A DNA stretch of 64,000 nucleotides from Flaveria trinervia (Eukaryota; Streptophyta; Magnoliopsida; Asterales; Asteraceae): assembly GCA_025506515.1 (NCBI GenBank), contig CM046444.1, positions 74,134,192 to 74,198,191 on the forward strand, read 5' to 3'. Position 1 is the first letter of the stretch. Each line of letters begins with the position of its first letter. This document shows, piece after piece, positions 47,596 through 59,260 of the stretch. Below the pieces are notes generated by a model. It was given only the letters and a program-made list of their open reading frames with translations, was not told the DNA's origin and made no database searches. The position numbers and the translations under genes were made by a program.

Positions 47596-48219
47596 AATAC
47601 TCCCCTATAGTCTATATCAACGTCTTCAAACGAAAACAACACCGAGAAGTCAACATTAAAAAGATATTCAGTTTGAATCATTCTAAATTTGATTAGAAAG
47701 ATTATTCATTTCATAAGCTCCCCCTATTTATGTGCTCCCCCATTGAATGCAACCTTTGCAAGGATATTGGAACAGCTTTCCCGAATCTCTAATATTGAGT
47801 GCTTCAGAAGATGTAGGAGGAGGATTCCAAGCTTGGTATCTTCTACAAACTTGAGGAACTGGTTCTCTGATAAGGTATACTACTCAACTGATGATCCACC
47901 ATCACTTAAAGCAAAAATCTGAAACATGTTTTCAAACACAAGCTCGACATTTCTAACTAGATAATTTCATTTTAAGAAAATAAACCCATGTTTATCTGTG
48001 TGTGAAAAACAAGCGAACCCGTGTTCATTTGTATGCAATTCCTGTGAAATGCATGAAAAATGATAAAATTATAACAGCATAATATGAAATTCCTAAAAGA
48101 AATTGAAATGAAATTTTGTTATATTTTTTTATTATATATATTTAATATAACATTTTTTTATCTATCATTAATTTTTTTTAACCGAGAACTGAATGAATCA
48201 TGAGATCACATCCTCAAGA
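47596..48219 (-). other. Element I internal 3' fragment with repeated polypurine tracts
   Basis: Next to LTR I the minus strand shows three purine tracts: one adjoining the LTR (47597-47610) and two at about 47715-47745 (ATAGGGGGAGCTT and ATGGGGGAGCAC). Multiple polypurine tracts are a feature I associate with Sireviruses. The rest is AT-rich, with a short plus-strand frame (47689-47922) that is probably fortuitous. It merges into D's gag at about 48220; the exact border is not visible. Confidence 0.5.
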
Positions 48220-50824
48220 TATACTTTAGCACAAAGATTCAAATGGACCAACACATCTATTTGTCTCTTGAAATTGATCTTGATGTTGAGCCTTTAATTG
48301 ATTTACTAGAAATTTTAGTTTAGGCTTAGTTTTTGTTTTTAGTGAGGAAATAACCTCAACCGATTTTGTTTATATAGATTGTTTCACAATTCTACTTGGT
48401 TTGGTCTTTTCTAGCTGATTTTGTTTCTTTTTTGCTTTTACTCAACTCTTTGTCAAATTTAATGACATGTTATCTCTTAAACATGTCAAACCTAAGTCCT
48501 TGCTTTTTATTTGATGAAGGTGAGGATTTGTTTTCAATTTTTGACTTTTGAATCAATGGAGCTTTTCCTTTGTTTTCTGTGAAATCTTTTTTCATTTGAT
48601 TGAATTTTTTGGAGATCTGATCTAGTTATCAAATATGCTTTCAGCAGAGGATTTCACAGAGGATTCAGTCATTTATGGACTTTGAGAAGTTCGAGAATGA
48701 ACTTCACAAATGGCACAATTGCCTTGACTGGGCTCCTTGGCTTTTTCAGTGTTGCAGTTTGTCTAAGGACTCTTTTATTTTGATAGGATGACCTAATTTG
48801 ATTTAGTCCACATTATTTAAATGTAAACACTTGGTTTATTTTGAGATTTTGTAGTCTGTGAAACTACTGATTTAGTTTCAAAAATATTAGGTTCATTTGG
48901 CTTAGAAAAAGTGAGTGATTCTAGCATAGTAGTGTAATTGTCATTATAATGACGACGACACGAATTGTATCATATTCCAGTCATGTCCTTCAGATCTTTT
49001 TGTGAATCAAGCAACTCTTGTAGCTTTGCTAAAGACAGTTGAAAATTCTCAAGTTTCACTTAGTGGCTGATTGCTGAGCTTTTGATTGAGTTAACAATTC
49101 AATTAACTTTTCATTTTTGTCTGTAAGAGTATACTTTTTCCATGCAATTTTTTCAATGTTTGAAAGTAAATATTTGATTTTAATTTCAAAGCTCTTTTTC
49201 ATGTTTTAGCATTTCATACTTTACTTTTTCTTCTTTGATTTTAGCAGCCACTTTAAATTTATGCTCACAATATCCCAATAGTTTATTAATGCATTTTTCA
49301 CTACAAAGATTTGATTTTACCTCAGATGGCATTGGAGTGGGACCATCAATTATATGAGCTATAAGATCATGGCTTTGAAATTTAGGTTTCACTTCTTCAA
49401 CATACAAGCTCTAATCACATACTCCATCTTGTTTGATGACAAGTGCATTTGAAGTAGTTCGACTGCTTTCATGATCTTGATCAGTTGAGGCTGAATTTAG
49501 TGAGATTGTTGATGCTGACTTTGATGATGAAACTAATGTTGAATGTTTGACTAGAAGCTTGAACTGGGTTGTGATGATGATTGACCATGAGAAGTTCTTT
49601 GAAATTTTTTTCTTCTTCTTGGCGCATTACATTCTCTTGAAAAGTGTTCATTCAAGCCATAATTAAAACACTTAACCTGGACTTGTCATATCCAAGTTTT
49701 GTATTTTCATTCAAACTAAGCTTCTTTCCCTTTCTTAAGAACTTTTAGCCCTCATAGCTATCATGGTCATTTGTCACTGCAAATCCATTTCTTCAATATC
49801 ATTTGGATTCATTTCTTCCATGTCTTCTTGGATTAGATGGTTGAAATGAGTCTTCCTCCCAAGTATGCTTCAAAACTAGCAACAAAGGCATTATAAGTTG
49901 CCTTTTTCCCTTCAGATCTCTTATCAGTTGGCATGCTTGATGGTGTGGCATTAAATTGAGTTGAAGTTAAAGTCTTGCTTTATGATGGAGCAACAACAAA
50001 TGCAATTGATCTATCTTGATCTTTTGAGGAGAGAAAGTGGTGTTCCTCAGGAATAAAAGCATTTTCCATAGAATGAGTTTCTGATGGAAATTTGTAAGCC
50101 TCAATGACTTGTGCTGCACTGAGGTTCATGCTTCTCTCATCAAGTCCAAGAGCTTCAATTTTTGCAATCATGATATCCAAACTGGTGCTCTCTAGATCAA
50201 GTGTGTTCTTCAGCATGGTTACATTCTGCTTCTAACTTTCAAGCACTTCTAACTTTCAAGCACACTATGTAACATCTTTTTGTTCATTTCATTCTCTTTG
50301 TAAGTAACCCACATTATCTCCATATCATTTACCAACTGCATAAATCACTGTAGTTGCTTTGAGATTGATTCACCCTTGTTGTGGTGGAAGGTTTCATACT
50401 GATTCACAAGCTTGTCTTTATTGATCTCAGCTACTTTACTACTTCCTTCACACATTATCTGTAGTGTAGCCCACACTGCTTTTGTGGTTCTATATTTTTC
50501 TAGCCTTTCATAATATCCATTTTCAAGGATTATGTAAGGATGGAGAATGCTTTGAGATCAATCTTGATTTTCTTGTACTCATCATCTATCAAGATTTCAG
50601 CTTGGATCTTCAAATGAAATTTTTGTTGTCTTGTACTGTGTAGCTTGATCAGCAGTGAGTGACACAGGGATGTAAGGTCCTTCGCATATTGAAATCTAAT
50701 AATCCGGATCTACACCTATAATGTAATTCATAAACCGTATCTTCCATTGCTTAAACTTGGATTTGTATTTAAGCATCGAAGGTTTGGAAGCATGACCATG
50801 TTTAGAATAATTAAATGAATCCAT
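48220..50824 (-). pseudogene. gag: Element D gag, N-terminal two thirds, broken
   Basis: Start MDSFNYSKHGHASKPSMLKY at 50824. It continues with ICEGPYIPVSL, YYERLEKYRTTKAVWATLQ and KDKLVNQYETFHH in several frames, then a knuckle at about 49690-49640 in which the second Cys is Tyr (CFNYGLNEHFSREC), and a coiled-coil-like segment (49407-49186, KCINKLLGYCEHKFKVAAKI). It is interrupted on its left by element I. Confidence 0.8.
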
Positions 50825-51141
50825 TTTAATAAACTTGTTTTAGAAATTTTGAATATAGATTAGATTGATTTAAGTCAAGAAAGTTTAAATAGTCCAAAGT
50901 CAAGGTTTTTTGGATAGTTTATTCGAGTATTGTAGCAACAGTAAGTTTGTCTAATGAAGAGTTCATGGTTACTGTATTTTTATTGATTTTAGGTCTATGA
51001 TCATGAAGATGTCTTTCTTTGTTTTTGTTGAAAGTTCAATCTTCTATGATGTTCTTATATCTTCGATGTGGTTGAACTAAGATGGAAGTTGATGTTTAAG
51101 AGGTTTTTCAACATGAATACATATTAGAAGTAGAAGAACTT
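50825..51141 (-). other. Element D leader, left part
   Basis: Non-coding sequence between D's gag start and the insertion point of E. It continues at 62936-63011 on the other side of E, up to D's primer-binding site. Confidence 0.65.
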
Positions 51142-51965
51142 TGCAGGACCGTTAGAACGGGTGATGCACTTTACAACACAACAACACAATTTGAGGAGAG
51201 TTCTTTAGAACACTTAATAGATCAAATAGGGAACTGGTTAACTTAAGTAACGAATGCTAAAAACACAACTAAATGAGAGACAGATCAAGATAGCAAACAA
51301 CACAAGTATTTGGTTTTCAAGAATGTTGTATATTGCTTCTCAAGTTCTATTACAAGTGTTACAAAAGCATTATAGAAAGTTACAAGTACTTGAGATACAT
51401 ATACTACATTCCACTATCGGCCATACTTTGAAAGCTAGCCAGACACATCAGACTAGACAACAAAATCAAATGTATAGTCAAAAGGCAAATTGCCTTTTGA
51501 CTTGTGACTATGACATGACATAGCTCATATCCTAATATATTATAAAAAAGATTAAGTACATAAAGTAGAAAGCTCAGACTCAAGACGTTAATGTACAGTT
51601 TACCAAAAGCATGGACCTTTTCACCAACTTGCGAAAGTTGGTGAGTCAAACAGAGTTGCAATGGAAAGGTGGTCCAGCTTTATGGAAAAGTACATCAGAT
51701 AATAGCATGTGCATAAAAGTCTTCGGAAGAAATCTGTCTTCATAAACTGGCTTCGGAAGACTTTGTCTTTAAAGCTTTGGAAGACTTCATATTTGGCTTC
51801 GGAAGATATTGGTTTTGGCTTTGGTAGATTTTACACTTAGAATATTTCTTGTGTAAGTGTAAAACTTCTAAAGCATTTCTACTTCAGTACTTTAGTGCAT
51901 GCATGCAGAGAGATTTTGGATGTTTTGATTGTTTTGACTACATCAGACTTATTGGAATCCTTCCA
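51142..51965 (-). repeat. E 3' LTR
   Basis: 824 bp, TGCAGGACCG...CCTTCCA on the plus strand, next to the polypurine tract CCTAGGGGGAGTT (minus strand, 51966-51979). Three perfect CTTCGGAAG copies and several variants at 51720-51870; stem-loop at 51622-51643; an AT-rich TATA-like TATAATATATTAGG on the minus strand near 51530-51545. Confidence 0.92.
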
Positions 51966-54900
51966 AACTCCCCCTAGGCTGATGCTACCAAAACATTTGA
52001 GGATCTTCATCAATTAACAGTCCCTATCATGATGATAACTAGGCCTTTCTTCATTAGATGGTCAAGATCACTCTGAATTTCATAGTATCTTCTTATCTCA
52101 AAGAGATCATCTAGAGGTAAGTTGAATAAATCTTTCCAGGTGTATACATTCAAACCACCTTGATCTCTAACCACATGCCATCTTTCTAGATTAGTTATGA
52201 AGGTCCATGATTAAGATGGGTCTCTTAGAAGCAAGAGGAACCACTTGAATTGGAGTTGATTGGGCTGCCTCTTCATGCACTTCCTTGGGTTGATCTGACT
52301 CACCCTGAGGTATGGAGGTGGATGGTTTAGACTTCTTCTTCTTCTTTGACTCTAGTTTAGAAGCCATCCTCTTCCTCTTCTTTGATGACTTTAATTGAGA
52401 AGATTGGTTTGTAGCACCTTGTTGATCAGTCTTGTGTTGCTCAGTTGTGTGTTCCTCCCTCACAGGTTCAGAAGGAGAGAGAGTTTGACATGGTTGTGGA
52501 TCAGAAGATGAAGCTTGTTGAGGCTCAGTAGGAGATTCATGTTATGTTGTCTCAGGTTGTTCAAACTTAACCTCCACTTCAGGAAAAACTTCACTTGGAA
52601 GGGAGTGTAGGTCATGTAGCTCTCCTCTTTTGATCTTCTTCTTGATTACCCTAATATGCTTATGGATTGTGGATAGAGACATGAGACCAATTCTCCTTCC
52701 AACAATCCATATAGCTTCAAGAAGCTCATAATTCTTTGTCTGTCAGCAGACTTCTTCATGCTCTTCTGGATGATGGCTCTTGACCTTGCAACATCTTCTC
52801 TCATATTTCTCTTAGTTGCTTTTTGTTCTTTAAGTACTTCAAGCTCAATATATTTGAGATACTCAAACTCTATGTACTCAAAGGACAAGGGGAGAAGTGC
52901 AGATGCCTGGTATTGGCCTATGGCACTCAGGCAGTTGATCATGTTGATCCTATCGGTATCTTTGTCTACATGAGGTTCTTATGGAGCCACAGCCTCTTGA
53001 GCAGTACTTTCTTGAACTGGAGAGAGAGTGTGAATATGTTTGTACAATCTCTTTTGTCTCTTATCCTCTTTGATTTGGAGAAGCATCTCTGCATCCTCTG
53101 CTTCCTTCCTCTTTCTTGACAATTCCATGTCAGCCAGTTCATTAAATTCCTCTAAAGGGAGAGATATAATCTCATCAATGTTATAGTTCCTTGTCTGCAG
53201 ATAAGTAATCCTGACTACCCTTAATTTATCATCTTGAGTGTTTGGTCTGGAGGCAGGCCTAATTACAGCTTCCATGAATCGTGTAGACCCAGAGGAATTC
53301 TATCCTTTAGCTTCCTCTTCCTCTCTCTCTCTCCTCCTCCTCAATTTCCTTAGAAGTCATTTTCATTTTCTATTTGTCGCTCATAGAACTTTGTGACTCG
53401 GGGTGGAAAGATCATTGGCCTTCATTGCTTGGTGTAGCTTCCAAGCTCTGGCTAGAGAGAGGTTGTGATACACCTTCACCAGTAGGTGCTTCACTGAGGG
53501 AATGAATTGCTTAAGTAGTTGTAGGTGTGACAGGGCTTTCAGGAACTACCACTGGACCTTCAGTCAAGTTTTCCCCTTCGAAGCTAATCTTAGGGTTTGC
53601 CTTAACATCCAGTTGACCAATAGTATTACGTAATTTCCTTTGTCTCCTTCTAATACTGAACTCTGGCAATTCTTCCCTAAATCCTTTGTGCCAACCTGTC
53701 AGCTTGTCTATATTGGCTTGGATTGACAAGTGGCATGTTGATCAGGTCAAGATCTTCATAGTAGTTCAAAGTCTAAAAATTGAAGACTTCTTCCTGCCCT
53801 TGAACTCTTTGAAGAATAAGGGCTCTTCTATTTGCATCATACATCCACCCCATGATGTAGTTGGAAGTTCCTTAAGGTAGAGATGACACTGCCCTTGGTA
53901 TACCTTCCTCAAAAAGATTCTAAATGAAGGAGTCTATAGAGTCCACATCAATATGAACTTGAGGAAGTTGTTAAGTATGGACAGTTGCAAGTGAAGATGG
54001 TGAGATCTTAATGTCCATCCCCTGTGAAGAACTCCCAGGTTTTGTGTCTGTGATGACTTTCTCCCCCTTTTCGGTAGCATCATCCACTTGCATAGATGAG
54101 CTAGAGGTTATATTAATCACATTCATTGGTTCATGTGTTCCTGGTCGAGCTTTTCTTAAAGGTCTCCAAGCTAGTTTTTCCTTAAGATAAGATATCTCAA
54201 GTTGCTGATCAGTGACCCTGTTGTGTAAGGTAGTCACTTGAGATTCAAGATGACTAACCTTGAAGACTAGGTAGGTGCATATTCTTGACAGTTTTTGTAC
54301 CTTTAGCCCCAGATTCCCCTCATCTTCATCAGAAGAATCATGGGGGGATGAGAGAATTGGACCAAAGTCTTCTCTCTCACCACCAGCATGATGTTCTTTG
54401 CTGCTGGGTTTCCTCTGCTCATTGACAACTTCAATTGAAGTGTCAATGGGCTGAGTTCATGGTTGAGGTCTAAATGATGTAATCACTTGCTAAAGTGAGA
54501 GCCTCTTCCATATGAATTTTCTGAACAGGTTCAGACGTATCAACCTCAGTAATAGGTGACTGATGTGTGCTAGACCTAGGTGACTCAAGAGCACTCATCT
54601 CTCTTTGAGTAGGGGAGGAGTAGAGAGACTCATGGTACTCACTTAAACCTAAATATTCATCAGTATGGAAGTCAAGGTTGGGAATTGGGTGGTTTAAGTC
54701 TAGTGGCTGGGGATGGTAACTGTCCCTTGAAGGTTGTCCACCTGAGTGTTGAGACTCAGAGTGAAGGCTTAAGGCAGTTGGGCTTGTGAGCTTTTCAAGC
54801 TGAGCATGAGGAACCTTAGCTCTGATCCTTGTAGACATGGGAGTGGTTTGCTCCTCGGGAGAAGTGGGAGCTCTAGTATCCATTTCTTTCTGTATGGGTA

Positions 54901-55304
54901 AGTGTATGGGGGCTTGCATATACTCAACAGCTTGAGCAGGGGTTGTTTGGATTTTATTTTGTAAGTGAGGATCATTTGAGGTCTTTTTAGTGGTTGGGAG
55001 GTAGAAGGTGTGGGTTCAACACTAGCTTGTATTGCTAGGTTGTAACTTTGAGCAATGAGCTCTAACATTTTGGGGACAAGGGCTGTCTGTACACCTGAGA
55101 AGCCTATAGTTGGCTTCTTCAAGACTTTAAAGATGCTAGGATTCATCTGTCCAATTTATGAATATTACATGTTTCCCTCTACTATGAGCCCAGTTCACAG
55201 TTGAGAATGTATTGGACATATCTAGGAAACATGTAATACTCTAAGGACTCCAAATTTGCAAGTAAATTTGTATAAACAAACTAAGAGCACCTTAACTTGA
55301 CCCC
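51966..55304 (-). pseudogene. E extra 3' ORF (aORF), broken
   Basis: Pieces: 55146-54769, 54919-54470, 54237-53971, 53729-53511, 53275-52979, 52942-52646 and 52463-52191. It parallels CoP2 block by block (PTIGFSGVQTALVPKMLELIAQ; IRPASRPNTQDDKLRVVRITYLQTRNYNID; MINCLSAIGQYQASALLPLSFEYIEFEYLKY), with a Lys-rich stretch near the C-terminus. The N-terminal part is fused to RNase H (see 55305-55601). No membrane span seen. Function unknown. Confidence 0.75.
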
Positions 55305-55601
55305 TTAAACCATTCCATGCACTATGAAGGAGAGATCCTCAGGAATCTGGTCCCACCCTCCATGCTTGTTTGACAAGCTGTGGATAACCACATGAAGCAG
55401 GTATTTCCACTGGGATGAGACCTTCCTTTTCCTGAAGGTCTTTACAGAGAAATATCCCTCATAGCCCATCTGCTCAAAGGAATGATTTACAGCCTTCAGC
55501 ACACAAATTGATACAGATACATAGGATTGTTTCTTACATTGCCAAGAGACTATCCTTCCACCGAGAAATTGACATCCCCCTAATGTAGACTTTGCAGTCA
55601 T
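55305..55601 (-). pseudogene. RNase H / 3'-ORF fusion segment of E
   Basis: One open frame of 98 residues begins with RNase H sequence (TAKSTLGGCQFLGGRIVSWQCKKQ) and passes at about 55510 into extra-ORF sequence (VNHSFEQMGYEGYF, then WDQIPEDLSFIVHGMV). The end of RNase H, the pol stop and the spacer, all present in CoP2 at 34273-35300, are missing. This is an internal deletion that happens to keep the frame. Confidence 0.75.
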
Positions 55602-56171
55602 GTTCTAGCCACCATAGTCACTATCTTTATAAGCATACAAATTGAAGTCGGAGTTCTTTGGATACCAAACGCCAAGTGATGGAGCACCTTTGTGATATCT
55701 TAGAATTCTTTTGACAATGATTAAGTGTGACATCTTAGGGTTGGCTTGATATCTTGCACAAATACATATGGCAAACATGATATCAGGCCTGCTAGCTGTG
55801 AGGTACATAAAAGACCCAATCATTGACCAGAAGGGATGCTCATCAACACACTCCCCCTCAAGATCAGGTCTAAGGGAGTGGTTTCTGGCTATGGTTGTCT
55901 TAGAAACCTTACAGTCATTCATGTTGAATCTTTTAAGTATGTCTTTAACATACTTTGACTAACTTATGAAGACACCATTGTCAACTTGCTTCAGTTGAAT
56001 TCCGAGAAAGAAATTGAGTTCCCCCATGGAACCCATTTCAAACCTATCTTTAATCAGCTTTTCAAAGTCTTTGTAGAGCTTTGAATTAGTTGACCCAAAG
56101 ATAATGTCAACCACATATACTTGAACTAGCATACTGTCATTTTCTGTTCCTTTGATGAAGAGAGTTCCATC
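55602..56171 (-). pseudogene. pol: E RT (C-terminal part) and RNase H start
   Basis: The catalytic box at 56106-56117 reads YVVD instead of YVDD, then IIFGSTN, DRFEMGSMGELNFFLGIQLKQ, and a frame at 55922-55605 with MIGSFMYLTASRPDIMFAICICARYQ and GVWYPKNSDFNLYAYKDSDYGG, the start of RNase H. The first catalytic Asp appears replaced by Val. It is cut on the right by a solo LTR at 56172. Confidence 0.88.
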
Positions 56172-56299
56172 TGTTGGACCCTGAAAGGATCATACATGCC
56201 AATTCAATTGGTGAGTTGATGGTTGTTCTGCTGGAAACTCCCTAAGTCCAAGAATTAATGTGAATTAAGAATCTGCCAAGAAGAACCAAGTATTAACTA

Positions 56300-56560
56300 A
56301 CCGCATTTGTAAATGCGGAAGACATAGAACAAATGCCGACAAGTGTTTGTTCTTCAGCATTAACAAATGCGGATAGTCAAGAAGATATGCGGACAAGACT
56401 TGTTCATCCGCATTTACAAATGCGGATGACCAACAACAAATGTGTATAAGTATTTGTTCATCCGCATTACCCAATGGGGATGACCAACTACTTATGCGGA
56501 TGAACAAGTGAAGAAATGCTGATCAAGAACAACTCATCTGCATTTGTCAATGCGGATGAA
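56300..56560. repeat. CATCCGCATTT / AAATGCGGATG palindrome array
   Basis: Repeated inverted pairs in which CATCCGCATTT is followed within a few bases by AAATGCGGATG (best pair around 56400-56425), with variants at about 56300, 56350, 56460, 56490 and 56540, each separated by ACAAGT/AACAA-type linkers. About 90-350 bases upstream of the TATA box. Confidence 0.8.
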
Positions 56561-56648
56561 CAGAAGAAATGCTGATGAAGACTTAGACTAGTTCTGATGT
56601 ACAGGTTAGGGGTAGTTTAGTCATTTTGTAAAAATGCATCTTGTCAGC

Positions 56649-56658
56649 CTATAAATAG
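56649..56658 (+). promoter_or_regulatory. TATA box of the solo LTR
   Basis: CTATAAATAG, a good plant TATA match, in the right place between the U3 array and the 3' part of the LTR. It could still drive transcription rightwards in this solo copy. Confidence 0.55.
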
Positions 56659-56917
56659 AATAGAAAACCTCGTACATGGGGTGACTGTTGATAGACAATT
56701 AGAATATTTTGTATTACACTTTCTCAAGGTGCATTATTACTGTTTTTGCTATAACCCTTGCATTTATTGTAATCAATCACCTTCATCAATATATACAAAG
56801 CATTTATGAGTATATTCTTGCATTAAACGTTTATTGATTGTTTGTTTCGGCCATTCAATCTTTGACTTGATCACTATATTCGATCCTATTGAGAGTTTTA
56901 ATCTCACCACCCAGTCA

Positions 56918-57430
56918 CCATCAATAGTACCCTTCTTGTAGACATTCTAACAAAGATACTTTGATAGAGTCTCATACATGCTTGGTGCAGCCCATAAAGA
57001 GCCTTATCAAGCTTGCAAACATAATTAGGATGATCAGGATCTGCAAACCCAGGTTGTTGTTTGACATACACCTCTTCATCAATCACCCCATAAAGAAAAG
57101 CACACTTGACATCAAGCTGGTAGTCCTTGAAGTTCTTGGATGCAGTAAAAACTAGGAATATTCTGATAGCTCCAAGTCTTGCTATAGGAGCAAAGATATA
57201 TGTGTAGTCAATTCCTTCATCTTGAGTATACCCTTGAACAACTAGTCTTGCCTTGTTCTTAATGACAAGTCCTCTATCAACCTTCTTATTTCTGAACACT
57301 TATTTGGTAACTGTAGTAGTCTTCCCATAAGGAAGAGGACATAGGTTCCAAATCTTCTGCCTTTCGAATTGAAGCAGCTCCTCTTACATAGCTTCAACCC
57401 AACTTCCATCCTTTAGAGCCTCATTAGTTT
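56918..57430 (-). pseudogene. pol: E RT, N-terminal part
   Basis: Frame 57299-56904: MFRNKKVDRGLVIKNKARLV, VQGYTQDEGIDYTYIFAPIA, QLDVKCAFLYG (first catalytic Asp retained), EEVYVKQQPGF and KLDKALYGLHQA. It is open for 130 residues and then cut by the solo LTR. Upstream, 57430-57300 holds the start of RT in broken frames. Confidence 0.9.
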
Positions 57431-58651
57431 TCTTTGGCTCTATCAGGGATAAGAAACAAGAGTGAAGACAAACATTTGCATCATGGTTTTGTCATCTTGT
57501 TCTTGCCCCTTTATCAACATCTCCAATGATGTTGGTGGAAGGGTGATATTTATGGATCCTTAGCTAAGGGATCATAGCAAGTTGCTTAGACAGATCTAAA
57601 TTAGAGAAATTTAGATCCGTCAATGGGATTCACCCTCCACATCAGCATACTTATCAAGATTAACTTGACCCAATGAGTGTGTGACATCATTGATTTTGTC
57701 ATAAATGGAGTGGTTACCAGTATCAAGAACTCCTTATCACTATCACCACCACCATGCTCTCCAGCATTTGAAGCTCCTTCTTCTGAGTTATGTACTTCTA
57801 AGCTAGAATTTGAAGGTACTCCAGAAGCATCAGCAGGATTTGCCATTGATGTACTGGTAGAAGCATCATTTGAAGGATTTGTTACCACTGGAGCTGAAGG
57901 TGTGTAGCTTGAATGTCTTCTTAGCTTAAATCTTGTATCAGGATCATCTATAGGTAATATATCTATAGACCATGAAACATCTCACAAGATTTGTTAAAAT
58001 AGTTGGTAACTAAATCAAGATCAAATAGTCAATCAGGACTAGAACATTTCACACTGGCTAACTCTTTAATTATTCTAGTCTTGAGATTGTATACTTTAAA
58101 GCTTGAGAAAATGTGGCAATTTGATTTTTGGTATTCAAGATGGTGCAAGGGCATCCAAATGACCTGAGAAAACCAATGAAAGGTTTCCTCTTGTGCCATA
58201 GTTCATAAGGAGTCTAAACCACTAAAACTCTGTTTTGCACATAGCAGGAAGTATTGACTGCCTTAGCCTAGAAGGTGTTGGGCAGTTTAGAGTCAGACAA
58301 CATAGTTCTTACAGCTTCAATAAGTGTCCTGTTTATCCTCTCAGCAACACCGTTTTGCAAAGGAGTTCTAGGAGCACTATATTGTCTTGAAATACCCTTT
58401 TCATCACAAAATCTATCAAGGATTTGGTTCTTTAATTTAGTTCCTTGATCATATCTTATGGTCTTGACCTTGTGATCACATTGATTCTCAATCTTTGAGA
58501 TGAAATTCTTTGGAATTTCAGGAGTCTCATCCTTAGTTCTAAGGAAGAAAACCCATATGAATCTTGTAAAATCATATGTGATCACTAAACAGTAAGAGGT
58601 CCTTCCTAGACTCATTCTACTAGTGGGGCCAAAGAGATCCATATGTAACAA
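57431..58651 (-). pseudogene. pol: E integrase and linker
   Basis: Frame 58651-58268 is open for 127 residues: HMDLFGPTSRMSLGRTSYC, RYDQGTKLKNQILDRF and NGVAERINRTLIEAV, so the Asp, Asp and Glu of the integrase triad are all present. It continues downstream with ILNTKNQIATF and the variable linker (57888-57601, Ser-rich). A stop follows near 58267. Confidence 0.88.
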
Positions 58652-59260
58652 CTATAAGGGAGTAGTGATGGAATTTCTTTCCTTTGGCTTGTGAGATACT
58701 TTGTTTTGATTCCTTTTCAGGCATGCCACACAATGATCATCACTTGTAAACTCTTTCTTTGGCATTCTAGTAACCAAATCATTCTTAATAAGTTTATTCA
58801 TGTTTTTAAAGTTTACATGGCACATTCTTTTATGCCAGAGGAAAGACTCATCACTATTTGCTCTGGACAGAAAGCATAAAACTTCTCCTAAGGGAGATGT
58901 TTCTTGCAAATCCATCTTGTACATGTTCCTTCTCCTGGGGGCTCTAAGCAGGATATGCTCATGAGGAACAACCATCCCAAGCTTGAGAACAATGCAATAA
59001 TGCTCAATAAAAAGCATGTTATGACTCTTATCATAAAAATAGGATACACTCAGAAGACTGTACCCAAGCTCCTAGACAAAATTTACCTTTTCAATGCCGA
59101 GCTTACCATTTGTGACCTTGTCCCTTCCTGTAACATAACCTCCTGCATCTCCTCCAAAAGCAACTAGTCCTCCATCAATTCTTTCAAACTTTTAAAGTAG
59201 TGACCTATTGCCAGTCATGTGCCTGGAAAAGCCACTGTCAATGATCCATACATTCTTGTA
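58652..59260 (-). pseudogene. pol: E protease and pre-integrase domain
   Basis: Protease motif IDSGFSRHMTGN near 59250-59210, then FGGDAGGYVTGRDKV and LGYSLLSVSYFYDKS. Frame 59017-58652 carries LWHKRMCHVNFKNMNKLI and DDHCVACLKRNQNKVS, the His/His/Cys/Cys zinc region before integrase. One stop near 59070 and one near 58651 break it. Confidence 0.9.

Larger units (their letters stand above)
56172..56917 (+). repeat. 746 bp solo LTR in E's RT (D family)
   Basis: TGTTGGACCC...CACCCAGTCA, flanked by CCATC on both sides (56167-56171 and 56918-56922), a perfect duplication. RT resumes in frame order on each side. A TATA box (CTATAAATAG) at 56649-56658 fixes the plus orientation. The 3' end resembles the end of D's LTR at 63032-63225. 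Upstream of the TATA is an array of AAATGCGGATG and its complement (56300-56560). Confidence 0.93.

Noticed and set aside
47689..47922. Plus-strand frame with CAPPLNATFARI
   Set aside because: It covers the complement of the polypurine tracts of element I and has no recognisable domain.
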